Assembly: GCA_009911175.1 (NCBI GenBank)
Contig: QXWX01000069.1
Coordinates: forward strand, 1 to 36,862
Direction of reading: 5' to 3'
DNA from: Lachnospiraceae bacterium
GTDB lineage: Bacteria > Bacillota_A > Clostridia > Lachnospirales > Lachnospiraceae
DNA: 36,862 nt
The translations under genes were made by a program, and so were the position numbers. Within the stretch, counting starts at the first letter, position 1; each line of letters starts with the position of its first letter. Positions 24,400 to 34,200 of the stretch are shown piece by piece. A model generated the notes under the pieces. The model worked only from the letters and a program-made list of their open reading frames with translations, ran no database searches and was not told where the DNA came from.

Positions 24400-24432
24400 G
24401 AATAGCACCCGGCGGCAATGCGGGTGCTATTC
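24400..24432 (+). promoter_or_regulatory. Leader hairpin of the response-regulator mRNA
   Basis: GAATAGCACCCG and CGGGTGCTATTC form a perfect 12-bp stem with a 9-nt loop, starting about 25 nt after the predicted transcript start. No T-run follows, so it is unlikely to be a plain terminator. It may stabilise the mRNA or be a protein-binding leader element. Confidence 0.6.
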
Positions 24433-24499
24433 ATATCAACATATGCGGAAAGGCTGCCTGCGGCGGGCTTTCCGCGTCATGTCAGGGAGGAGCGGCATA

Positions 24500-26002
24500 A
24501 TGAAACCAAACGGAAACCGATATAAAGTCGTGGTAGTAGACGACGAAGTCATGGCAGTCAAGGCCATTTGCTGCATCATAGAAAATCAATGCCCGGCGTT
24601 TGAGGTGGTGGGCACTGCAGGGAACGGAAGCGAGGCGCTGGAGCTGATCAAGAAGACGTCCCCGGATCTGGTGCTGACGGACGTGGAGATGCCGGTGAAA
24701 AACGGTCTGGAGCTGGTCCGGGAGGCCAGCGGGATGCGGCCGGACCTGTGCTTCTGCATTATCAGCGGCTACCAGGATTTTGAGTATGCCAGGGACGCCT
24801 TCCGGGGCGGGGTGCTGGATTACCTGACCAAGCCCATTGTCCCTTCCCAGATGCTGCGCGCCATGAAAAATGTGGAAGAAAAGCTGAGGAAGTTTTATTA
24901 TGACAGGCGGGTCGGGATCTTCCGGAAGATCTGCGTGGGGGAGAGCATTTCCCTGGAAGAGATTCAGGCGTTCTTTCCATATAAAGAGTTTTATGCGGCG
25001 CTTCTGCGGGAAAACGGACTTCCGAGAAGGTATTCCCCGGCCAGGGAGCCGGAGCTGTACGGCACCATTGACGAAGCCTACATGGTCTTTGGGCGGGATA
25101 ATATGGAAGAACTGTTTCTGATCCCGAAAGAGGTATTGGGGGCGCAGCCCCTGATCGACTACATGACCAGGGTTGAGCGCCGGCAGAAGACGGAAGGGTC
25201 TTATACCACCCTTCTCTATTATGGGGAGGCATTTTCCGGACCGGAGATCTCTGAAAAAATTCGGGATCTGTACTACTGGCTGAATACGCTCAGCACGGTG
25301 GGGCTTTCCCAGGTGGTGGACCTGGATCAAAAGCGGCTCCTGATGGAAAGGGTTCCCTCTCCGGATACGTCAGAGCTTTCCGGCATCCTGCAGGAGATGG
25401 AGCAGTATGCCAAGACCGGCAGATACGATCAGATCCAGAAATGCATTGGGAAAGCATTTTCCAGGTGGGAGGAGGAGAAGCGGCCGCAGATCTGGCTGGA
25501 GCAGGCGGCCAGGCGGACACTGAACTTCATCCGCATGCAGACCAAGAGCGAGGAATCCCTGATCGAGAGCGAGTACCAGTTTGAGGATGCCTTTTACTAT
25601 TCCACAAGCATGGAGATGCTGCGGCAGAATCTGTACACGCCGATCCATCAGCTGACGGAAAAGGAGAAGGAAAACATAAAGGTAGATTCCCCGGAATTTT
25701 TTGAAAAGATCAAGGTCTACTTAAGCGGCCACATTTCCGAACCACTCTCCCTCCAGGCCATCTCCAACCTGTTTGCCATCTCTCAGGCGTACATGAGCAA
25801 GCTGTTCCGCAAGTACACCAGGCAGTCCTACAACCAGTATCTGACCGGGATCCGCATGGAGCGGGCAAAAGAGCTCATGGAAGAGAACAGCGAGCTCTTT
25901 GTGAAGGATATCGCGGAGATGGTGGGCTACCGGGACCAGTTTTATTTCAGCAGGATCTTCCATTCCTATACAGGGAAGAGTCCGGCTGACTATATTAAGT
26001 AG
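24500..26002 (+). CDS. YesN-type response regulator with AraC DNA-binding domain
   Basis: This two-component transcription factor has 500 residues. The receiver domain has the acid pair D14/D15, phospho-acceptor D61 in LTDVEMP and K111 in LTKPI. A long middle region follows, then a C-terminal AraC/XylS double helix-turn-helix from about residue 400 (ISEPLSLQAISNLFAISQAYMSKLFRKYTRQSYNQYL and DIAEMVGYRDQFYFSRIF). It likely responds to the YesM-type kinase encoded at 29344 and activates the transporter and rhamnosidase genes between and after them. An in-frame ATG at 24398 lies inside the leader hairpin. ATG 24500 has GGGAGGAG ahead and matches the usual family start. Confidence 0.9.
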   Translation: MKPNGNRYKVVVVDDEVMAVKAICCIIENQCPAFEVVGTAGNGSEALELIKKTSPDLVLTDVEMPVKNGLELVREASGMRPDLCFCIISGYQDFEYARDAFRGGVLDYLTKPIVPSQMLRAMKNVEEKLRKFYYDRRVGIFRKICVGESISLEEIQAFFPYKEFYAALLRENGLPRRYSPAREPELYGTIDEAYMVFGRDNMEELFLIPKEVLGAQPLIDYMTRVERRQKTEGSYTTLLYYGEAFSGPEISEKIRDLYYWLNTLSTVGLSQVVDLDQKRLLMERVPSPDTSELSGILQEMEQYAKTGRYDQIQKCIGKAFSRWEEEKRPQIWLEQAARRTLNFIRMQTKSEESLIESEYQFEDAFYYSTSMEMLRQNLYTPIHQLTEKEKENIKVDSPEFFEKIKVYLSGHISEPLSLQAISNLFAISQAYMSKLFRKYTRQSYNQYLTGIRMERAKELMEENSELFVKDIAEMVGYRDQFYFSRIFHSYTGKSPADYIK

Positions 26003-26191
26003 AATGACCTGTCAGGGCGCCGGACGATCGTTTCCAAGAGACAGCAGGGGCAGACTGTCTGCCGCGCGGCAGATAAAAAATGTTTCGATTTTTCAAGAGC
26101 ATTGTTTTGAATCCTCCATGTACTTTTCGAAGTTCAGCGGGTAAAATAAACCCATGTTGAAACAAGAAAACGAATAAGGAGGATTCAATTT
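26003..26191 (+). other. Gap between regulator and transporter genes
   Basis: It holds a 6-bp GC stem (TCTGCC/GGCAGA, 26058-26073) with no T-run and an AT-rich stretch before the binding-protein gene. TAAAAT near 26142 could be a -10, but no good -35 pairs with it. The inducible promoter of the transporter is probably here and may need the activator. Confidence 0.4.
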
Positions 26192-27556
26192 ATGAAGAAG
26201 AAAGTTTTATCACTGATTCTTGCAGGTACGATGACACTGGGTCTGGCTCTGACCGGGTGCGGCGGATCTGACGGCGGCGGATCCGGCTCCGGCGAGGGAA
26301 CTCCGGCAGCAGAGGACGCAGGCTCCGACGAGAGCTCCGGAGACAGCGGAGATAAGCCCTACGCAGGAGTTACCCTGAAATGGTGGGCAGGCAACGCAGA
26401 GAACAACCCGGGCACGCAGGCGGTTATGGAAGCGGCTACCGAGAAGCTGGGTATGGAATTCGAAGTAGAAGTCAACCCGGGCGGATCCGAGGGCGATAAT
26501 ATCATCAAGACCAGGATGGCATCCGGCGACCTTCCGGACTTTATGGCTTACAATTCCGGCTCCAAGCTGTATGACCTGAACCCGTCCCGGGGCTTCATGG
26601 ACATTTCCGACTGGGAGATTGTGGACAAATTTGACGACGCGTTCTTAAGCTCTGTTACCATTGACGGCGCGGTATACGGTGCTCCCCAGTCCTCCACACA
26701 GGCAGGCGCGGTCATCTATTACAAGCCGGACTATGAAGAACTGAAGCTGGAAATTCCCCACACCTGGGATGAATTTGTAGACAACTGCAAGACTCTGGCA
26801 GACGCGGGCAAGACTCCGGTATACTTCACCGGCGGCGAGACCTGGGCAACACAGGTACTGTTCCTGGGCGACTACTACAACATTGCGGCGGCCAACCCGA
26901 CTTTCGCAGATGATTACACAGAAGGAAAAGCAAAATACGCGGACGTTCCCGAGGCAACCAGAAGCTGGACCAAGTACGAAGATCTGGTAGATTATCTGAA
27001 CGCTGACAAATCTGCGGCAACGGTTACAGACGGAAACTTTGCCATCGCGACAGGCGAAGCGACCCACTGGTTCATTCTGACCCAGCAGCTTCCGCTGATC
27101 CTGGAAAATGTAGAAGATCCGGACGATATCGGCGTATTCGGGGTTCCCGGAGACGATGCGGACGATCACGGCCTGACTGTTTGGGAGCCGATGAGCTGGT
27201 ATGTAAACAAAGATACCGAGAATGTGGATGCGATCAAGGCATTCTTCGAGTTCTACTATTCCGAGGAAGCGCTGGATCTGTATTTCGGAACCTACGGAGC
27301 AAATGGGCCGTCCTGTATCAAGGGCTATGAGCTGCCGGATTCCGTATGCAGCGCGGTACGTGTAGACATGCAGAAATATTTTGACGACGGAAAGACCGTT
27401 CCGGCATTGGAATACCAGTCTCCGATCAAAGGAACCACCTGCGAGCAGATGACCACGGCAGTGGGCCTTGGACAGATGTCCGGGGAGGAAGCGGCCGCGA
27501 TGTATGACGATGACTGCAAGAAGTCCGCTGTACAGCTTGGCTACGATTGGGAATAA
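26192..27556 (+). CDS. Sugar ABC transporter substrate-binding lipoprotein (family 1)
   Basis: This extracellular binding protein of 454 residues is anchored by lipid. The signal peptide MKKKVLSLILAGTMTLGLAL is followed by the lipobox LTGC, then a Gly/Ser/Asp-rich linker to about residue 50. The mature part reads like a family-1 (CUT1) carbohydrate binder (LKWWAGN..., SGDLPDFM, KPDYEELKLEIPHTWDEF). Two CUT1 permeases follow and a GH78 rhamnosidase closes the cluster, so the ligand is probably a rhamnose-containing oligosaccharide. This is inferred from context. AAGGAGG precedes the start. A hairpin after the stop probably protects this mRNA part so that binder is made in excess. Confidence 0.92.
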   Translation: MKKKVLSLILAGTMTLGLALTGCGGSDGGGSGSGEGTPAAEDAGSDESSGDSGDKPYAGVTLKWWAGNAENNPGTQAVMEAATEKLGMEFEVEVNPGGSEGDNIIKTRMASGDLPDFMAYNSGSKLYDLNPSRGFMDISDWEIVDKFDDAFLSSVTIDGAVYGAPQSSTQAGAVIYYKPDYEELKLEIPHTWDEFVDNCKTLADAGKTPVYFTGGETWATQVLFLGDYYNIAAANPTFADDYTEGKAKYADVPEATRSWTKYEDLVDYLNADKSAATVTDGNFAIATGEATHWFILTQQLPLILENVEDPDDIGVFGVPGDDADDHGLTVWEPMSWYVNKDTENVDAIKAFFEFYYSEEALDLYFGTYGANGPSCIKGYELPDSVCSAVRVDMQKYFDDGKTVPALEYQSPIKGTTCEQMTTAVGLGQMSGEEAAAMYDDDCKKSAVQLGYDWE

Positions 27557-27583
27557 AACCGGATAGTCTGAGAGAAAAAAGTG

Positions 27584-27610
27584 TGGCCGCCTGGATGTGC
27601 CGGGCGGCCA
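27584..27610 (+). promoter_or_regulatory. Intercistronic hairpin after the binding-protein gene
   Basis: TGGCCGCC (27584-27591) and GGCGGCCA (27603-27610) form an 8-bp GC stem without a T-run, 7 nt ahead of the permease ribosome site. Such stems often raise binding-protein expression over the permeases by mRNA stability. Confidence 0.65.
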
Positions 27611-27630
27611 TTCATATAAGGAGGTTTACT

Positions 27631-28506
27631 ATGAAGACAAAAAAAGAACGGAGCATGTACCCCGTCTGGTTTGTCCTTCCGTCCCTGATCATTTTCGTGG
27701 TCTTTTTCCTGTGGCCGATCATATCTTCTCTGTATTACAGTCTGACCGTATGGAACTTTGAGACCGCGAAATTCTGCGGACTTGATAACTATAAGCTTTT
27801 CTTTTCCGAACATTCCATGAGCTCTTCCGTGATACATACCCTGATCTATGCGTTCGGGACCAGCGCGTTAAAAGTCATTCTGGCATTTTTTATCGCCATA
27901 TTCCTGACCAGCAAGATCAAATCCAAGGGCTTCATCCGTTCGGCAGTATTTTTCCCGAACCTGGTGTCCATGATGGCGGTGGGCCTTGCCTTTTCGTACA
28001 TGATGCACCCCACCAAGGGACTTTTAAACATGCCGATCCAGGCATTGGGCGGGACACCCATTGATTTCCTGGGGGATCCCAAGACCGCGCTTCTGAGCAT
28101 CATCCTGACGGACGTGTGGAAGGGACTTTCCATTTCCGTCGTCATTTATATCGCGGGGATCCAGTCCATTGACAAGACCTATTATGAGGCGGCCGCCATC
28201 GACGGAGCGACAGGATGGCAGCAGCTGAAGCACATCACCCTTCCTCTGGTGGCGCCTTCCCAGAATTCTATCATCATTCTCTCCCTGATCGGCGGGCTTC
28301 GTTCCTTCGACCTGATCTGGGCGATGACAGGCGGCGGCCCCGGCTTCTCCACGGACGTACTGGCATCCGTCATTTACAAGCAGTACGCGGCCGGATTCTA
28401 TGGACTTTCTACGGCAGGCAACGTGGTCATGCTGATCCTAATCTCCGTGATCGCATTCCCGCTGCAGCATTTCCTGAATAAGAGAGAGGAGGCGATCCAG
28501 GGATGA
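27631..28506 (+). CDS. Sugar ABC transporter permease 1 (CUT1, MalF/UgpA type)
   Basis: This inner-membrane subunit of 291 residues has six predicted helices. The coupling motif YYEAAAIDGATGWQQLKHITLPLV (EAA loop) contacts the ATPase. AAGGAGG lies right ahead of ATG 27631. A longer frame from 27547 runs through the hairpin and is rejected. The stop overlaps the next permease start by 4 nt (ATGA). No ATPase gene is present in the cluster, so a shared MsmX/MsmK-like ATPase encoded elsewhere is expected. Confidence 0.92.
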   Translation: MKTKKERSMYPVWFVLPSLIIFVVFFLWPIISSLYYSLTVWNFETAKFCGLDNYKLFFSEHSMSSSVIHTLIYAFGTSALKVILAFFIAIFLTSKIKSKGFIRSAVFFPNLVSMMAVGLAFSYMMHPTKGLLNMPIQALGGTPIDFLGDPKTALLSIILTDVWKGLSISVVIYIAGIQSIDKTYYEAAAIDGATGWQQLKHITLPLVAPSQNSIIILSLIGGLRSFDLIWAMTGGGPGFSTDVLASVIYKQYAAGFYGLSTAGNVVMLILISVIAFPLQHFLNKREEAIQG

Positions 28507-29333
28507 AAAAGAAAAAAAGACTTCTCCTTCTGGGAGATATCCTGGGCGTGTTGGTGACCTTCGTCATCTTCCTGGTTCCGTTTTATTTTATGCTGGTGCA
28601 GTCCCTGAAATCAAAGGCAGAGGCCAACAAGCTGTCCATCAGCTGGCCCAGCGAGCTTCATTTTGAAAATTATATCGAAGTGTTCAAGCATGGGAACTAC
28701 CAGCTGGTGACCGCCTTCAAGAACAGCGGGATCTTGACATTTTTCACCGTGCTGGGACTTCTGGTGACCGCGGCCATGGCGGCTTATGTGATCCAGAGGA
28801 GGCGCGACAAACTGATGACCGGCATCCAGGCCATGATCATGCTGGGCCTGATGATCCCGGCGGCGATCCTGCCTACGATCCATCTGCTGCAGAGCATGCA
28901 CATTTACAAGACCATGTTCTCCATGGTGATGATCGAGATCGCTCTGCAGACGCCGTTTGCGATCATGCTGTACCGGGGGTATATGGCCTCCATTCCGAAG
29001 GAACTGGAGGAAGCGGCCCGGATCGACGGCTGCAGCAAATGGCAGATTTTCTGGAAGGTGATCTTTCCGCTGCTCAAGCCCATCCAGGCGACGCTCATCA
29101 TCTTGGTCGGCGTGCAGACCTTCAACGACTTTACGAATCCGCTGTATTTCCTGCCGGGTTCCGAGAATACGACAGTTCAGCTGACGCTGTACAGCTATCA
29201 GGGACAGCTGGCCAGCAGCTTTAATCTGCTGTTTGCCGATATCATTGTGATCACGTTCCCGATGCTGATCCTGTTCATCATCTTCAATAAGAAGATCGTA
29301 GATGGCATGGTGGCCGGCTCAGTCAAAGGTTAA
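28503..29333 (+). CDS. Sugar ABC transporter permease 2 (CUT1, MalG/UgpE type)
   Basis: This second permease subunit has 276 residues and six hydrophobic helices, with the EAA loop EEAARIDGCSKWQIFWKVIFPLLKP. The ATGA overlap with permease 1 indicates translational coupling and equal amounts. The sensor kinase start follows 10 nt after its stop, tying signal detection to transport. Confidence 0.92.
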   Translation: MKKKKRLLLLGDILGVLVTFVIFLVPFYFMLVQSLKSKAEANKLSISWPSELHFENYIEVFKHGNYQLVTAFKNSGILTFFTVLGLLVTAAMAAYVIQRRRDKLMTGIQAMIMLGLMIPAAILPTIHLLQSMHIYKTMFSMVMIEIALQTPFAIMLYRGYMASIPKELEEAARIDGCSKWQIFWKVIFPLLKPIQATLIILVGVQTFNDFTNPLYFLPGSENTTVQLTLYSYQGQLASSFNLLFADIIVITFPMLILFIIFNKKIVDGMVAGSVKG

Positions 29334-29343
29334 GGTAACAATT

Positions 29344-31146
29344 ATGAAATTTCGCAGTAGGATAGTGCTTGCATATACCACTGTTGCACTGTTAGTCAGT
29401 CTGATCCTGGGCATTGCGGTGGCCAGGATCAGTCTTCAATATGAGATGACCAGCCAGAAAAATAATCTCCGTGTCACCGCAAAATCCTATGTGACCCAGA
29501 TGGATGAGCGGCTCAGCCGAATGGACGCCATCATGAAATATATCCTGTCGGATACCGTCATGCTGGAGAGCATTACCTGGCTGGCGGAAGACCAGTACGG
29601 GGAGATCCCGAACCGCTATGTGCTGGATGCGAAATCCAATCTGGGTACCAGGCTGACCACGGAATACATTATGAAAAATTCATACCGGACCGTATTCTTC
29701 AATCAATCCTCGTTTCTGGCCAGCAGCGCCACCTACACAACGGGAGCGGGAATTTTGCCGAAGCAGCGCCTGATCTCGGAATTTGAGGTGGAGGAGATCC
29801 CTTACCTGGAGCGGGCGGACGCGGCGGATGGAAATTCTGTGATCATCAGTTCCCATCCGGATTACTGGAGCGCCAATGACAAGGTACCGGTCTATTCCCT
29901 GATGAAGGCGCTGCGGGGAGAAGGGATGGGCTATCTGGAGGTGGAGAACCGGATGGACAGCCTGGAATCGCTGGAAGCATCGGATCCGGATATTGAATTT
30001 CTACTCATTGTAAATGGAGGAGAGATCCTTTACGCCAGCAACGGAGACTACGGAACGGAATTGTCTGAGGAGGGCCGCGAACGGCTTCGGGATCAGCAGG
30101 AGAATCAGATCCTGACGGAAAACGGTTCGATCTATACGAAAGCGTCCTCTTCGGAGTTTGACCTGACGGTACTGGCGTATAAAGAGAACGTGCTGCTTGG
30201 CAAGGAAAGAGGGCAGCTTTTTTCCATCTCCTTTGCGGCGACGCTGGCCACCTTCGGCATCAGCCTGGCGATGATCATTTTCTGGGCAGGGATCCTGACC
30301 CGTCCCATCAAGCGTCTGCAGGAGACGGTGGAACATACGAATATCGAAAATCTGCAGGATAACCGGCACCTGGAGGCGGCCGGGGCACTGGATGAATTTC
30401 AGGAGCTGATCCGGTCCTATCAGGCCATGATGACGCGGCTGGACGAGGCACTGCAGAATGAGAAAAAGGCGGCGAAGCTGCAGCTGCAGGCACAGTTTGA
30501 TACGCTGCAGGCGCAGGTGAACCCGCATTTTATCTACAATGTGCTCAATACGATCTCGTCCCGCGCGATCCTGGACAATGACGAGACTATCTGTGAGATG
30601 TGCGGCTCCCTGGGAACCATGCTGCGCTACTCCACGAACAACAAGGAGCGGTATGCCACGGTGGAGAAGGAGCTGGAATACCTGGACAGTTATTTTTATC
30701 TGCTGAAGGCCCGTCATGAAAATTCTCTGGAAGTGAGTATCGATGTGGACCGGGGGATCCGGCGGCAGACCATCCCGAAGATGACCCTGCAGCAGCTGGT
30801 GGAAAACTGCGTGAAGCATGGGTTTCAGAACATGGACACCGGCAGGCACATTTCCGTAATGGGAAGGGTACTGGCGGACTGCTGGATTATTCGGGTGGAG
30901 GACAATGGCTGCGGAGTTCTGGAGGAAAAGCTTCTGGAGCTGCAGAGAAAGCTGGAGGAAGCGCGGAAGGATATTCTGGAGAGGGTCAAGCCCGCAGAGA
31001 TGGAGATCGGCGGCATGGGTGTCGTGAACACCTACGCCAGATGCCTGCTGCTGTATTTTGAGGACTGCATTTTTGAAATGGAAAATGTACCGGACAGCGG
31101 GGGATTTGCGGTGACTGTGGGGCAGAGGAAGCCCGGGAATATATAA
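29344..31146 (+). CDS. YesM-type sensor histidine kinase
   Basis: This membrane sensor of 600 residues has its first helix at about residues 8-28 and an extracellular sensing domain to about 292. A second helix (about 293-318) leads into a HAMP-like linker. The His_kinase domain carries QAQVNPHFIYNVLNTISS with phospho-acceptor H395. The ATPase domain shows VENCVKHGFQNM (N box) and DNGCGV...GMGVVNTYARC (G boxes). It is the likely partner of the AraC-type regulator at 24500. In Bacillus the YesM/YesN pair sits with rhamnogalacturonan transport genes, and the layout here is similar. The start at 29344 has AAGGT upstream. The extension to 29302 lies inside the permease gene and is rejected. Confidence 0.9.
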   Translation: MKFRSRIVLAYTTVALLVSLILGIAVARISLQYEMTSQKNNLRVTAKSYVTQMDERLSRMDAIMKYILSDTVMLESITWLAEDQYGEIPNRYVLDAKSNLGTRLTTEYIMKNSYRTVFFNQSSFLASSATYTTGAGILPKQRLISEFEVEEIPYLERADAADGNSVIISSHPDYWSANDKVPVYSLMKALRGEGMGYLEVENRMDSLESLEASDPDIEFLLIVNGGEILYASNGDYGTELSEEGRERLRDQQENQILTENGSIYTKASSSEFDLTVLAYKENVLLGKERGQLFSISFAATLATFGISLAMIIFWAGILTRPIKRLQETVEHTNIENLQDNRHLEAAGALDEFQELIRSYQAMMTRLDEALQNEKKAAKLQLQAQFDTLQAQVNPHFIYNVLNTISSRAILDNDETICEMCGSLGTMLRYSTNNKERYATVEKELEYLDSYFYLLKARHENSLEVSIDVDRGIRRQTIPKMTLQQLVENCVKHGFQNMDTGRHISVMGRVLADCWIIRVEDNGCGVLEEKLLELQRKLEEARKDILERVKPAEMEIGGMGVVNTYARCLLLYFEDCIFEMENVPDSGGFAVTVGQRKPGNI

Positions 31147-31203
31147 AAAACGGAATGGGCCGCGGCCGGCAGAGTGTCTGCTGGGTCTGTAAACGTATGA
31201 AAC

Positions 31204-31217
31204 AACGATATATCGTT
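31204..31217. promoter_or_regulatory. 14-bp perfect palindrome ahead of the rhamnosidase gene
   Basis: AACGATATATCGTT lies directly before the AGGAAGG ribosome site. A second palindrome, GGCCGCGGCC, is at 31158-31167. It is a candidate operator or a small hairpin that tunes translation of the downstream gene. Confidence 0.4.
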
Positions 31218-31233
31218 AGGAAGGAAATTCGCT

Positions 31234-34200
31234 ATGAAAATTGAACATTTAAAAATCAACCATCTGACGAATCCGCTGGGCTATGACCTGGCGAATCCCA
31301 CCATTTCCTATGTGGTGACGGAGGCTGCGGGAAAGCAGCAGGTCAGCGCGCAGGTGCAGGTTTCTCTGAAGGAGGATTTTTCTGAGATCCTGTATGACAG
31401 CGGGGAGTGTGACAATGTGGTCAGTACGGGATTTGAACTGCCGCTCACGTTGTCTCCCATGACCCGATATTACTGGAAGGTCCGGGTGACGGATGAGACG
31501 GGGGATTGCGTGTGGAGCGAGGTACAGTGGTTTGAGACGGCAAAAACGGTGACCTGGCAGGGCGGTGTCCGCCGGCCGGGAGAGGCGGATTCCTGCCGGT
31601 CAGCGCAGGACAGCGCGTGCCAGCCGGAACAGACGGACGCTTGCCGGTCGGCTCAGGGAAGTGCGTGTCAGCCGGGACAGACGGACGGTTGCCGGTCAGA
31701 GCAGGACAGCGGGGGTCAGGAATCGGCGGACTGCGGTCAGGGCGGGCAGACCGGCACCTGGCAGGCGAAGTGGATCACCCCCAGGCTGGAGAAGCAGGTC
31801 CAGGCGGCGGTCTGGCAGGAGATTGAGATCGCAAAACCAGTGGTCAGAGCACGGGCCTACGCGGTGGGCTTGGGCCTCTATGAGTTCTATGTCAACGGGG
31901 AGAAGCAGGGGGACGAATGCCTCCTTCCGGGATTCTGCGATTATGACAGCTGGATCCAGTACCAGACCTATGAACTGAGTCTGAAAACCGGAAAGAACCG
32001 TGTGGAGCTGCTGCTGGGAGACGGCTGGTACAAGGGCCGCTACGGGATGCGTGTGAAATATGAGAATTACGGCGACCGTCTGGCGGCATTGGCGGAGATC
32101 CGTGTCTGGTACGAGGACGGCACGGAGGAAGTATTCGGCACGGATGAGAGATGGAAGTCAAGGAAAAGCCGGATCGTGGACAGCGGCATTTATTCCGGAG
32201 AGGTGTATGACGCGGGGCTGGATGTCAGCGAGACCTTCGGCACGGAGCTGATCGAATTGGGGTATGACCGTCTGTCTCCCAGGCTGTCCCCGCCGATCAC
32301 CGTGCATGAGCGGATCAAGCCTGTGGAGGTGATCCATACGCCCGTGGGAGAGACGGTCCTGGACCTGGGGCAGAACATGGTGGGGTGGCTGACCTTCCGC
32401 TGCAAGGCGCCTGCCGGGACGAAGCTGCATTTCCAGTTCGGGGAGATCCTCCAGGACGGGAATTTTTACAATGAAAATCTGCGTACCGCAGAAGCGGAAT
32501 ATACGTATATCTCAGACGGGACGGAACGCTGGGCGCGCCAGTATTTTACGTTCTATGGGTTCCGCTTCGTGAAAGTGGAAGGTTGGGAAGGGGAACCGGA
32601 TCCGGAGGATTTCCGGGGGCTGGTGATCCATTCGGACATGGAAGAGCTGGGAGAGATCACCACCTCGGATCCGCTGGTGAACCGCCTGGTCTTGAATGCG
32701 AAATGGGGCATGAAGGGGAATTTTGTGGATGTGTCCACCGACTGTCCTCAGCGCGACGAGCGGTACGGATGGACCGGGGACGCGCAGATCTTCTCCGGTA
32801 CGGCCAGCTACTTTATGGATACCTGTGCATTTTACACCAAATTCGGACGGGATCTGTATGCGGAGCAGGTAAAGATGAACGGCAGCGTGCCGGACGTGGT
32901 GCCGGTCGCTAATTATCCGGGAGACGCTTCCACCGCCTGGGCGGACGCGGCAACGGTCATTCCCTGGAATGTGTATCTGCATTACGGTGACAAGAATATC
33001 CTGCGCCGCCAGTATGACAGCATGAAGGCGTGGGTCGATTATATGAAGCGGGAGGACGACGGAGACGGCGCGAAACGGCTGTGGCAGACGGGAACCCATT
33101 ACGCGGACTGGCTGGCACTGGACGGTAATTACGCAGGCGGCGTCTACGGCGCGACGGACCCGGACCTGGTAGCCTCCGCCTACTATTATTATTCTGCGAA
33201 TATCGTGGCAAAGTCTGCGAAGATCCTGGGGAAGGAAGAGGATGCGAAGAGCTATGAAACGCTGGTGCGGGAGATCCATGATGCCTTTATCCGGGAATAT
33301 TTTACACCTTCGGGCAAGCTGGCGGTGGATACCACGACGGCTTATGTGGTGGTCCTGTACATGGGGCTGACACCGGATTTTGCCTATGAAAAGGTGCGCA
33401 AAGGCCTTCTGAACCGGCTGAAAAAGAATTTCTATCACCTGGATACGGGATTTGTGGGAACGCCGTACCTGTGCCGGATGCTGTCCGAACATGGGATGAA
33501 CGACCTGGCGTACCACCTGCTCTTGGAGAAGGGGTATCCGGGATGGCTGTATGAGGTGCTGATGGGCGCTACCACTATCTGGGAGCGGTGGAATTCCGTG
33601 GAGCCGGACGGAAAGATCAGCGGAACGGAGATGAACTCGCTGAACCATTATTCCTATGGATCCATTGTGGAATGGATGTTCCGCAATATGGCCGGGATCA
33701 ATCCATGTGAGGACTATCCGGGATTTAAGAGATTTCGGATCGCGCCCATGCCGAACTACCAGATTGGAAAATCCGAGGCCAGGCTGCAGGCCGCGTCGGG
33801 GCTCATCGAGTCGGCGTGGGAGATTGACGGAAAGCAGTTGAAGTTCCGGTTTACGGTGCCATTTGATACTCAGGCGGAGATCGTGCTTCCGGACGCGTCG
33901 GCGGAGGTGATCCGGCAGCAGGCTGGGGATATGTCCGGCTGTCAGGGGAAAGAAGTGTCCGGCGGGCAGAGCGGCGAAGCGGAGGTTGCTCAGGCAGGAG
34001 ACGCAGGCTGCGGCCAGGATGGAACAGTGGGTGAGATCCGGCAGAGCGAAGGCGCAGGCTGCGGCCAGGACGGAGCAATGGGTGAGATCCGGCAGGACGG
34101 GAAGAATGTGGTGTTCCTTGCAGGGGCGGGAAGCTATGAGTTCTGCTATGAGCCAACCACACCGTACCGGAAGACCTACAGTCTGGATTCTACCTGGGAG

